Assembly: GCA_007026445.1 (NCBI GenBank)
Contig: VDMD01000023.1
Coordinates: 310,001 to 374,000, forward strand
DNA length: 64,000 bases
Source of the DNA: Schizophyllum amplum
Taxonomy: Eukaryota > Basidiomycota > Agaricomycetes > Agaricales > Schizophyllaceae
Reading direction: 5' to 3'
Shown: positions 53,958-64,000 of the stretch, in pieces
How the letters are laid out: every line of letters starts with the position of its first letter
Position numbering within the stretch: the first letter of the stretch is position 1
Program-made: the position numbers and the translations under genes
Notes under the pieces: model-generated
What the model was told of the DNA's origin: nothing
Databases searched by the model: none
The model's input: only the letters and a program-made list of their open reading frames with translations

Positions 53958-56900
53958 ATGGCGACGGCTATCCAACCCTCGCAACTAGATGTGTTGAATC
54001 ACATTTTCCTGGGGCTCGTGAACAAGAACTCTGAGGTCCGGCTACAATATGCCCAAGAACTACGCAGCTATGTGCGTGTTCTCAAATAAGCGCGCCAAGT
54101 CAGCGTATGCTCACATCGCAAAGGTTGCGAGCACGGTGGCCGAGATGTCCTCGGATGCCGCTGCGAAGCTGTGGGACGAGAACTTGACGAAACGTCTCTT
54201 CGATCTTATACATAGCACGAACATTATCGACCAGACGGGCGGTCTGCTGGCTATAGGTGTGTGCACGCGTCCCCCTTACGTCTTTTGCCTTCTGACTGGT
54301 GTAGACCACCTCCTCGATGTCGATCGAGAGGAGACCATAGAGTCCAAGAGGAATCTCTTCCGATTCTACAACTACGTCAAGCACCTACTCCCCCACCATG
54401 ATTTCCACCTCATGCTACAGGCGTCCAAGACCCTGGGCAAGATTGCTGAGATCGGCGGGTCCGCCTTTGGCGAGGGGTTCATGGAGAAGGAAGTGCCCGC
54501 CGCGGTGGACCTCATGCAGCCGGAGAAGCCAGAAGCGCCGCGGTACGCAGGCGTCCTCATCCTCAAGGAGCTCGCCCGCAACTCGTCTATGTATTTCTAT
54601 TCCCACATCGGCATGGTCTTCGACAATATCCTGGTTCCTTTGCGGGACCAGCGTCTCATCGTGCGTGAGGGGGCCGCCGAGCTTCTCGCTGCATGCCTCG
54701 AGATCATCACGCAGCGGGAGCGGAACACGCGCAACAGCCCCTTCCTCCTCAAGATCCTCCAGGACGCGCAAATGGGCCTCAAGCAAGCGCAGCCGGAAGT
54801 AATTCATGGCTCGTTGCTCACATACCGCGAACTCCTTCTACACGGTGGAATGGTACGCCCTCACTATGCGGGTTATGTCCTGCGGTGCTCTGATAGGGTC
54901 CCTTAGTTTATGCGGGAGACATTCCTCGACTCAGCGGAACAGATTTTGCGATTCAAGTCCCATCGTGACGGCCTGATTCGCAAGACAGTCATCACTCTCG
55001 TGCCGTCTCTCGCCGCGTACGATACGCAGACGTTCACGGAACATTTCCTGCACAAGGCGATGGCTCAACTGCTCACGCAGCTGGAGAAGCCTGCGGACCG
55101 ACCGTTTGGTATGTGCTTCTCTCGGTGTCTGGATCCAGGCTGACTATCTACAGCGTTCGTTGCGATCGGGCACACTGCGGCGGCGGTCGGTAGCGACATG
55201 AAGCCCTTCTTGGATCCTATCATGGGGCAGATTAAGGCAGGCTTGCAAGCGCGAGGGAGGAGGAATGCGCCACCCGAAGAGCCAATGTTCCAGTGCTTGG
55301 GGATGCTGGCCTCGGCTGTCGGCCCTAATCTCACGAAGCTCCTTCATGACCAGCTTGATCTCATCTTCGCGTGCGGTCTCAGCGAGCCTTTGCGACAAGC
55401 TCTCGTCGCCATTGCGAAGTGTATTCCTCCACTTTTGAAGACGATTCAAGGTGAGTCTGCGTCGGTTGGCGAGCCGGGAAGGCGTTGAACAGAGCGCAGA
55501 TCGTTTGCTCGATCTTCTTTCCATGATCTTGAGCACACAACCCTACAAGCCACTGGGTGCGCCACCTCCCTTGGAGAGAGCGGACGCCAGTTCGATATCG
55601 CGAGACGTCAGTACCTCGCAAGCGTCTGTCACGGGCGAGAAGACGCCTGAGCTGATAACTCTGGCGCTTACTACTCTGGGATCCTTTGACTTTAGCGGTG
55701 CGGGCTTTGCGTTTGCAGTCGTCACTGGTTGTGACCTTCTCTTTAGGTCACATTTTGAACGAGTTCGTCCGACAATGCGCTCTACCTTACCTAGAGGACG
55801 ATCATCCAGAAGTACGACGGGCAGCCGCCACTACTTGCTGCAGGCTCTTTGTGCGGGACCCGATATGCTATCAAGCTAGCAGCCACGCCATCGAGGTGAT
55901 CAGCGACGTTTTGGACAAGCTGTTGACTGTCGGCATTGCAGACCCCGGTAAGTGTGAACTTGAGAGGATATACGAGACACCGACTGGGATACAGATGCGA
56001 CTATCCGGCAAACCGTGCTGTCGTCACTGCACGAGCGATTCGACAAGCACTTGGCCCAGGCGGAGAACGTACGGTCGATCTTCATCGCGCTCAACGATGA
56101 GGTCTTCGACAACCGCGTTACTGCCGTCACTTTGATTGGCCGCCTTGCGAAGCACAATCCCGCCTATGTGATGCCGTCGCTTCGGAAGGCACTCATCCAG
56201 CTACTCACGGAACTCGAATACTCGACCGTCGTTCGCAGCAGGGAAGAGTGCACGCGTTTACTTACTCTCCTCGTTGGTGCAACACAGCGTCTCATCAAGC
56301 CGTATGCTTTGCCGATGCTGCGCGTCCTGATGGTCAAGGCCGACGATCCCAACCCGACCGTATCAGCCAATGTATTGATGTGCCTTGGGGAACTTGCCTG
56401 TGTGGGCGGCGAGGACGCGATGGCACACGTGCCCGACCTTATGCAGGTGATCTTGAGGAAGCTGTCCGACCCGTCATTCCTTCGCCGCGACGCTGCTCTA
56501 CACACTCTCGGCCAGATTTGCACAAGTACCGGCTACGTGATCAGCCCTCTCGTCGACCACCCGCAACTGCTGCATATCCTGGCGCGTATATTGAAGACGG
56601 AGAGCTCTCAGACCGTCCGCCGCGAGGTCGTGAAGGTGCTTGGTATCATTGGCGCCATGAACCCGTATCGCAGGAAGGTATGATTTTTACCTGCTCCGTT
56701 GTGTCAGTGCTCAGTACCTCAAAGAGTCGCCCAGAAGACGATGCCACAGGCGAGAAGGCGGTTACTGCTGTGAACCAGATGCCCCTCGCGGCTGCGTCGA
56801 CCGTAGCTGTATCCGACGACTACTACCAAACTGTCGTCATCAACGCCCTGCTCGCGATATTGCGCGACCAAGCCTTGAGCAGCCAACATCATGCAGTCAT

Positions 56901-59900
56901 TGAGGCCGTCATGTCGATCTTCAAGACCCAGGGGCTGAAATGCGTCGCTTTCCTTCCTCAGGTATGTTTGCCGACGTTATCCTACCCATCGGTTACTTAG
57001 AGCGACGTAGATCATACCTGCCTTCGCAGCTGTGACTAGGACGTCCATCGCACGCCTGCAAGAATTCCACCTCCAACAGCTCGCTATCCTCGTCGGGATC
57101 ATCAAGCAGCACATACGGAACTACATGCCGGACGTGTTCTTACTGATCACGGACCTTTGGGACAACACAACGTTGCAGTTGCCCATTGTATCTCTCGTGG
57201 AAGCCCTCGGTCGCGCACTCGACGCCGAGTTCAAGCCCTTCTTGCCCAGTATCATCCCGCTGCTGCTGAAAGTCTTTGAAGGCGACCTCACAGATAAGCG
57301 CATGAACACCCAGATGAAGGTGTTCGACGCCTTGCAGACGTTCGGCGCTAACATTGAGGAGTACCTGCATCTGGTAGTCCCCGTCATCGTCAAGACATTT
57401 GAGCGGGCGGACGCGAGTACGGCGCTGCGGAAGAAGGCCATGCAGACCATCGACGGCTTGTCGAAGCGCATCAACTTCTCGGACAGGGCGTCTCGCATCA
57501 TTCATCCGTTGGTGCGGGTACTGGAAGGGTCCAACAACGAGCTCAGGATGGCCGTTATGGACACCCTCTGTGCGTTGGTCATCCAGTTGTGGTCGGACTT
57601 CGCCATCTTTGTTCCGACCATCAATAAGGTCAGATTTATCTCCGCGTAGTATATTAGATGGCTCACGATTCTGTAGGCGATGTTGCGCAATCGGGTTACC
57701 CATCCGAACTACGAGAGCTTGATAAGCAAATTGTTGAACGGCCAGCCAATCCCACGAGGGTCGGGGCATCTCGAGCCCTTGTACGTCCGTCTAACTTCTA
57801 TCCGCGCTTGTTCTTATGAACTGTAGCCTCAGCGAAACTAGCAAGCCTCTTGAGTTCGCGGCTCCCGCTGAAGAGCCCAATTTTACCGTCAACCAACAGC
57901 ATCTGAAGTCGGCCTGGGATGTCTCACTCGTCTCCACTCGAGACGATTGGAATGACTGGATGCATCGGATGAGCGTCGAGTTCATGAAGGAGTCCCCATC
58001 ACACGCGCTCCGTGCTTGCATGTCGCTTGTGGATACGTACCCTCCACTCGCGAAGGAGCTCTTCAATGCTGCTTTCATGTCCTGTTGGGGCGAGTTGTAC
58101 GACCAATATCAGGTCAGCATCTGCTCATGTTCCGCCGTGTTGCCGCTCACCGCGTATCTTCACAGGAGGACTTAGTTCGCTCAATCGAGTTCGCCATCAC
58201 GTCAAGTTCGGCGCCGTCTGAGCTCATCAACCGCCTCCTGAACTTGGCCGAATTCATGGAGCATGAGGAGAAGCCTCTACCCATCGACAACCTCACTCTG
58301 GGCGAATATTCCATGAAGTATTTGGCATATGCGAAAGCCCTGCATTACAAAGAACTCGAGTTCTTCTCCCGCTCATCACCATCCATCATCGAGGCCCTTA
58401 TCTCTATCAACACCCGTTTGCAGCAGCACGATGCCGCTTGGGGAACGCTTCTTCGTGCTCGCGAGCAGTACGACGTCACCAAGCACGAGGAGTGGTATGA
58501 ACGGTTAGGTCGATGGCAGGAGGCTTTGACAGTCTACGATAACAAAGCGCTCACCCACCCCAACGATCCGGACGTTCAACTAGGGCGCATGAAGTGTCTT
58601 CACGCTCTTGGAGACTGGGACCAACTGGCGACGCAGGTGCAGAAATCATGGATGAAGGCCGACACGGATCTGCGTCGCGAGATCGCGCCCATGGCAGCAG
58701 CTGCGGCGTGGTCCTTGACCGAGTGGGATTCCATGGACGACTACATTACCACGATGCGCAACGACTCGCCCGATCGTTCGTTTTACCGGGCGATTCTCTG
58801 CGTACATCGCAATCAATTCCCAAAGGCTTTCGTTCATATATCTCGCGCACGAGACTTGCTGGACCCCGAGCTGCAGTCCTTCGTCGGCGAGGGCTATGGC
58901 CGTTCTTACAAGTACGTGCTATCCGTCACTGCTGAACTGAGGTTAATCGCATATCAGCATCATGGTCCGGGCACAAATGCTGTCGGAACTGGAGGAGATT
59001 ATCACCTACAAGCAGCACGCTGACCAGCCGGACCGACAGACAACCATGAGGAAGACCTGGATGAAGAGGTGAAAGCTTTATGATGCGCTTAGTTGGGTCG
59101 ATAACTCATATCATGCCTCAGGTTACAGGGGTGCCAGCCTGACGTCGAAGTCTGGCAAAGGATCCTGCAAGTTCGTACGCTCGTGCTCAATCCCGAAGAC
59201 GATCCGGACATGTGGATCAAGTTCGCCAATCTTTGCCGCAAAAACGACCGCATGGCACTGGCGGAGAAAACCATTCGCTCCCTGCTGTCGCCCAGAGTAC
59301 TTCAAACTTCTTGTGTGACCTTCATTTGCTAACAGGCAAACAGGCGATACACGGGTACGACCTCCATCACGTCAAAGCGCCACCCAATGTTGTCTACGCG
59401 CAACTGAAATACATGTGGGCTTGCGGCAACTGCGACGAGAGCTTGCAGTTCCTTCGCGAGTTCTCGGACAAGTTGCAGGCCGACGTCAAGGACCCGCGCA
59501 CCCAAGCATCGCCGGACAAGCATGTCTTATCAGCCAAATTACTCGCTCGCTGCTACTTCAAGCAGGCCTCATGGCAGGCCCAGCGCAACGAAGAGTGGCA
59601 CAAGGACGATGTAAGTCATCGCAATGCCTGAATGACAATGTACTAATGAAGAGTAGCCTTTGCGGCAGGACATCATGGCCTCTTACTGGAGAGCGACACA
59701 GAATGATACGCAGTGGTACAAAGCATGGCATACCTGGGCTCTGGCGAACTTTGAAGTCGTCGGCGCCATTGAGAATCAGCCAGAAACGCGAGTCACTGAT
59801 ATCCCGGGCGATACATTAGCTGCTCATGTCAAACAAGCGATCCTAGGTTTGTCGCGGCCATCTGTGGTCTACTCGACAATGTTGACGTTTCCTCAGGCTT

Positions 59901-62150
59901 CTTCCGCTCCATATCCCTCAGAAACGAGGAGTCCTTGCAAGACACTCTTCGTCTCCTCACGTTGTGGTTCAATTTGGCGCACACCCCCAGGTCAGCCTCC
60001 AAATGGAGGAGGGCTTCAAGTCCGTGCCCATCGACACTTGGCTAGATGTCATCCCACAAGTACGTAGAGCATGACCGCCGTCTCTACAGTTCCTCATCCT
60101 CTTTGCAGATCATTGCGCGCATTCAGACACCTCACGTTAATATACCGCAAGGACATCACGCATCTCTTGACCGATATCGGAAAGGAGCATCCTCAGGCGT
60201 TGATCTATCCGCTCACCGTCGCCTCTTCCTCCTCGAGCACATCACGTTCGAAGATTGCCAAGGATATCATGAAGAAGATGGAGTCACATAGCATACTCAT
60301 TGTTCAGCAGGTGAGTGTCTTGACGTCTTGCACTTGTAGATGATTCTCACTCTCATCGTTATAGGCAAGGCTTGTGAGCAGAGAACTGATCCGCGTTGCC
60401 ATCCTCTGGCATGAAAGGTGGCATGAGGGCCTCGAGGAAGCGTCACGGCTCTACTTCACGGAGAAAAACAACGAGGGTATGATCGCCTGTTTGGAACCCT
60501 TGCACGAGATGGTGGAGAAGGGTCCCGAGACGGCAAGAGAAACATCCTTTGCACAGACGTTTGGGCGTGATCTACACGAGGCGCGTGAGGCTTGCAACCG
60601 GTACAGGAGGACAGGAGACCCAACCGAGCTGGAGAAGGCGTGGGATATCTACTACGCGGTCTTCAAGAAAATCGAGAAGCATCTGCCGACTTGATCAACT
60701 CGACCTGCAGTATGTTTCCCCCAACTGCTCGAGGCGCGCGACTTGCAGCTGTCTGTCCTGGTTCGTTGTCCGTAATTTCTATATACTGCTAGGCTGACGA
60801 CCTCGCAGGCGCGTATCAGGCTGGCCGACCAGTTATTACCATCGCGAAGTTTGCGCCCAAGCTGCAAGTCATTGCGTCGAAGCAGCGCCCAAGACGTTTT
60901 TCTTTAACTGGCAGCGACGGTCGGGACTACCAATACATCCTGAAAGGTGGATATTCTTTCGCTCTGCGTGAACGTCTCTAATAAGGCCATAGGACACGAG
61001 GATCTCCGTCAAGACGAGCGCGTCATGCAACTGTTCACACTCGTCAACACGTTGCTCTCCGTCGACACCAGCAGCTTCAAGCGACGACTGCACATCCAGC
61101 GCTACCCCGTCATACCCCTCGCGCCCAACGCCGGTCTCCTCGGGCATCTCCAGGACAGTGACACGCTCCACGTCCTCGTCAAGGACTACCGCGACTCGCG
61201 CAAGGTGCTCCTCAACATCGAGTATCGCCTCATGCTGCAGATGGCTCCCGACTACGAGAACCTCACGCTCATCCAGAAGGTCGAGGTGTTCGAGTACGCG
61301 CTCGAGAATACGACAGGGCAGGACCTTTACCGCGTCCTCTGGCTGAAGAGCACAAACTCGGAGCACTGGCTCGAGCGGCGCGCGTGCTACACGCGCTCGC
61401 TAGCCGTGAACAGCATAGTTGGGCACATCCTGGGCTTGGGCGACAGACATCCGTCGAATATCTTGCTGGAGCGGAGCACAGGCAAAGTTGTGCACATCGA
61501 TTTCGGCGACTGCTTCGAGGTCGCGATGCACCGCGAGAAGTTCCCGGAGATGATTCCGTTCCGGTTGACTAGGATGCTGACGCAGGCGATGGAGGTGAGT
61601 TGAAGGTGGTCCAAACAAATGGGTGGATGCTGACGATGGTTTGCAGGTCAGCGGCATCGAGGGGAGCTTCCGGAATACGTGCGAGATCACGATGCAGGTC
61701 TTGCGGGATAACAAGGAGTCGCTCATGGCCGTGCTGGAGGCGTTCGTCTACGACCCGCTCATCAACTGGAGGTTGATGCAGACGGATGTGGAGCGGAGGA
61801 CAGAGGGTAAGTTCTGCAGCCTTCCACCTCCAAGACGAATATGGTGCTAACATGCATCGTCCGCAGATCCGGACCGGGCTGTCGAGCTGGCCCGCGTGGC
61901 GGGGCACCCACAGGGCCCGACGCGAAAGATGATGGCGGACGAGCGGGACATCTTCTCCGACGGCGTGCAGGAGACGCGCAACGAGAAGGCGCTGGCGGTG
62001 TACAACCGTGTCCAGCACAAGCTCACAGGCCGCGACTTCAACCCCGCTGTGACGTTGAACGTGCCCCAGCAGGTGGAGAAGCTGATCCAGCAAGCGACGT
62101 CGTTGGAGAACCTATGCCAGTGCTTCTCTGGGTGGTGTGCGTTCTGGTAA
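53958..62150 (+). CDS. TOR1: TOR (target of rapamycin) PIK-related protein kinase
   Basis: The largest gene in the window, roughly 2,350 aa in more than 20 exons. N-terminal HEAT repeats include [19 protein letters not shown] and [15 protein letters not shown]; the FAT region follows. The FRB domain has [31 protein letters not shown] and [18 protein letters not shown]. The kinase has [13 protein letters not shown], the catalytic loop [15 protein letters not shown], and [14 protein letters not shown]. It ends with the FATC motif [19 protein letters not shown] is the central growth kinase of TORC1 and TORC2, tuned by nutrients. The Ser of EEASRLYF and the Trp and Phe of [10 protein letters not shown], which contact FKBP12-rapamycin in mTOR, are all present. 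I see no second TOR in this window. Confidence 0.9.
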
Positions 62151-62423
62151 TCGTTTGTCGGCTTGGAAAAGTTATCGTTTCGCTCTTGTTACCGCGCTTA
62201 TCGGACTGACCCTAGCTATGCATGTAATCACACTCTTCTGTAATTTGTAGCGTACTACATATCACTTCATTCTCTCTGCTTTCGAGCCTGGGACTCGGGC
62301 GCGCAGAAACAAATATTGACGCGCTCGATCGCGCCGCGCAAGCCACGTGCGAGTTTTGCACTTCCCGTCCCGCCGTCCCGACTCCCGACACCCAGCTCGC
62401 GCTCGCCGCCACCGCCGCCCAAA

Positions 62424-63028
62424 ATGACGATGAGAATCCGGCTGGCGATGCACGGCCACCGTAACCGCCGCATCTTCCACCTCGTCGCTGTCCACTCCCA
62501 CAAGCGGCGCAACGCGCAGCCCACTGAGCTCCTGGGCATCTACGACCCGCATCTCAACGACCAGGGCCGCAAGCCCGTCGAGTGGGCTGTCGACCGCATC
62601 CGGTACTGGCTGTCCGTGGGCGCGCAGCCGACGAAGAGTGCGGTGAAGCTGCTGGAGGTGGTGCGTGTTGGTGTACGTGCGGTGCAAGGAGGGAAGCTGA
62701 CCTTTGGCGACGATTGCAGGGCAACATTATCCCGCCAAACTCGCACTGGCACCCAGCGTCGCATGCGCAGAAGCAGGAGCGGCGGCAGCTGGTGGAGAAG
62801 GAGCGGGAGGAGTGGACGCGGCGGCACGCGACGAAGCAGGCGGAGCAAGACGCCGCATCTCAGGCGACCACGCAGACGACGGATGCCGACAAAACGGTTC
62901 TGCTGGCCACCCTGCGCCAGCGCCTCGCGCAGGAGAAGCCAGAGGTCGCGGAGATCCCAAAGGCAGGGGAGAAGAACGCGGAACAGCTCTCGTCCTCCGA
63001 TCCGACACCTTTACCACAGGCGCAGTAG
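62424..63028 (+). CDS. MRPS16: Mitochondrial ribosomal protein bS16m
   Basis: A 181-aa product from exons 62424-62660 and 62720-63028 (sum divisible by three). The bS16 core is MRIRLAMHGHRNRRIFHLVA, then LLGIYDPHLNDQGRKPVEWA and VDRIRYWLSVGAQPTKSAVK. The intron restores LLEVGNIIPPNSHWHP. The C-terminal 90 residues are a fungal extension rich in Glu, Arg and Gln (RRQLVEKEREEWTRRHATKQ), probably a surface helix. bS16 binds 16S-type rRNA in the small-subunit body. A (TGC)n run follows the stop at about 63034-63051. It is convergent with the acyl-CoA-binding gene, 85 bp away. Confidence 0.88.
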
Positions 63029-63033
63029 GCTAT

Positions 63034-63051
63034 TGCTGCTGCTGCTGCTGC
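63034..63051 (+). repeat. (TGC)n trinucleotide run in the bS16m 3' region
   Basis: Six TGC units in a row a few bases after the stop codon, likely in the 3' UTR of bS16m and possibly of the convergent gene. Confidence 0.6.
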
Positions 63052-63113
63052 GCTGTCTGTTTGGAGGGCCTATATACACTAATATACAGACGCGTAATGC
63101 CACCACTCCCTCT

Positions 63114-63988
63114 CAGGTCGACTTGAAGAGCGCCTTGATGTCTTCATGGCCTGCCTCCTCTGCAAGTTCGGCCGCGGTCAGTCCATCGGCGTCCTGCATC
63201 ATTCTTCCTTCAGACAGTGCACAGGCAGACGCCATACGTACGCACCTTGCATCCCACATCCGCCCCTCTCGCCAATAGCACCTTCACTGCGTCTACGTTC
63301 CCGCGGTCCGTGGCTAGATGCAGCGGGGTAAAGCCCTGTGTCTCAATTAGCACCCATTCCCACCTTCCGTGCCCAACACGCACGTATTCATCCTTGTCAT
63401 CCACTCCCTTTTCCGGGTGCGCATCTAGATACGCGGCTATCCGCGCCGCATCGTTCGCCACTGCGTACCCATGCAGACCGTCTTCCGCCACCTCCTCTTC
63501 CGGGACCAGTCTGCTGACACCCACGCCCAACCCTGCCTCTCCCTTCTTGCCACCCTCATCGTCACTGTCGTCCCAGATATCGCCCTCATCTCCCTCCTTC
63601 CTTGGCTCCTTTCCCCTCGCCTTCTCGCTCTTCTTCGGCGGCTCCTGAGGTATGCCAACCGTCCCATCCCATCCGAGCTCCCTCGCCAACGCTCGATACC
63701 GCTCCTCCGCAGCGCCCTTGTCCGCGTATTTCTTCCCCCACTCTGCCCATGCATCCCATTTTGCGCGCCCCGTCATGTCAAATATGGAGGGGCGGGATGT
63801 GGTTGGGGCGGCGCCGACGGTGGCGCATTTGAACAAGCCATAGAGCTGTGGGGATGGCGCGCGTCAGTTGAGTATATGAGCGCGCGTGTTGTAGGGAGCG
63901 AACCTCAAGCTTCACAGAAGATGATACTTTTGCTAGGGAGGCGCATTAGAAGGTAGGCAGCAGCGGCTTCGAACTCGGCGGAGGGCAT
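63114..63988 (-). CDS. Acyl-CoA-binding domain plus ankyrin protein (ACBD6-like), probable N-terminal frame breaks
   Basis: The N-terminal acyl-CoA-binding domain includes EFEAAAAYL, then KVSSSVKLELYGLFKCATVG, SRPSIFDMTGRAKWDAWAEW and GAAEERYRALARELGW. An acidic Lys/Glu linker follows (KKSEKARGKEPRKEGDEGDI), then ankyrin units (HGYAVANDAARIAAYLDAHP; GFTPLHLATDRGNVDAVKVL; GLTAAELAEEAGHEDIKALF). Such proteins bind long-chain acyl-CoA; ACBD6 supports protein N-myristoylation. The ATG frame (63986-63988) reads well to AAAAYL. The downstream conserved frame (SLAKVSSSVKLE) is offset with no GT between them. Two missing bases, near 63949-63952 and 63939-63943, would give a normal SNA-type joint. An alternative is an intron starting at a weak GTTCGA donor. 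Confidence 0.8.
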
Positions 63989-64000
63989 GGCGGTCGCTCG

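Noticed and set aside
62316..63278. 320-codon plus-strand ORF over bS16m
   Set aside because: It shares the first bS16m exon frame but runs through the intron into an Arg/Ser-rich nonsense frame; splicing gives the conserved bS16m C terminus.
1..64000. Biosynthetic cluster, transposon, CRISPR, tRNA or viral insertion
   Set aside because: No backbone enzyme, transposase, reverse transcriptase, terminal repeats, regular repeat-spacer array or cloverleaf sequence was recognised on either strand; nearly all open sequence belongs to conserved fungal genes.

Overview
The window is nuclear DNA from a filamentous basidiomycete, most likely an Agaricomycete and possibly a polypore. The evidence is dense genes on both strands split by many 45-65 nt GT-AG introns, GC-rich third positions, and a gene set typical of these fungi: a Cas1p-type capsule/wall O-acetyltransferase, two Con-6 proteins, a secreted fasciclin protein, a Gid8 subunit, a Bck1-like MAPKKK and TOR. 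I see no tRNA, rRNA, transposon, CRISPR array or secondary-metabolite backbone gene. Gene models were built by hand from splice sites, reading frame and remembered family motifs; no alignment was run.

Layout. 1-5 kb: 3' end of a Nup155/Nup170 nucleoporin (+), Con-6 protein A (-), a RING-CH membrane E3 ligase (-). 5-10.5 kb: a rhomboid protease and a CAS1 acyltransferase (both -), with one and three apparent single-base deletions. 11.7-16 kb (+): Sts1/Cut8 proteasome tether, a mitochondrial helical protein whose targeting presequence sits in a separate first exon, and an ISG20-like nuclease fold lacking most catalytic residues. 16.4-22.4 kb: a mitochondrial carrier built with 10-, 11- and 17-nt exons (-), a 63-aa one-helix protein (+), Con-6 protein B (-), an F-box/WD40 protein (-). 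22.8-30 kb: an ankyrin-DIL protein (-), RRP15 (+), a DUF3140 protein (-), GID8 (+), a fasciclin protein (-). 30-41.6 kb (+): a zf-4CXXC_R1 (CDCA7-type) nuclear protein, a Bck1-like MAPKKK and an IQ-motif protein. 41.7-46.2 kb: a CZIB/DUF866 zinc protein (-), mS35 (-), a nitrilase with an 8-nt exon (+), an unknown protein (+). 46.7-62.2 kb (+): Cdc3-type septin, Mtr10/transportin-3, succinyl-CoA ligase alpha and TOR kinase. 62.4-64 kb: bS16m (+) and an acyl-CoA-binding/ankyrin protein (-).

The genes do not form one pathway. Loose themes are growth and wall signalling (TOR, Bck1-like, septin, GID8), proteostasis (Sts1, RING-CH, F-box, rhomboid), and nuclear genes for mitochondria (mS35, bS16m, LSC1, a carrier, the 509-aa protein). 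I found no convincing undescribed multi-gene system. The most interesting items are the degenerate ISG20-like protein, the very small exons, the two Con-6 paralogues sharing an intron position, the CDCA7-type zinc finger in a fungal protein, and six apparent frame breaks that are all single-base deletions and so probably include consensus errors.
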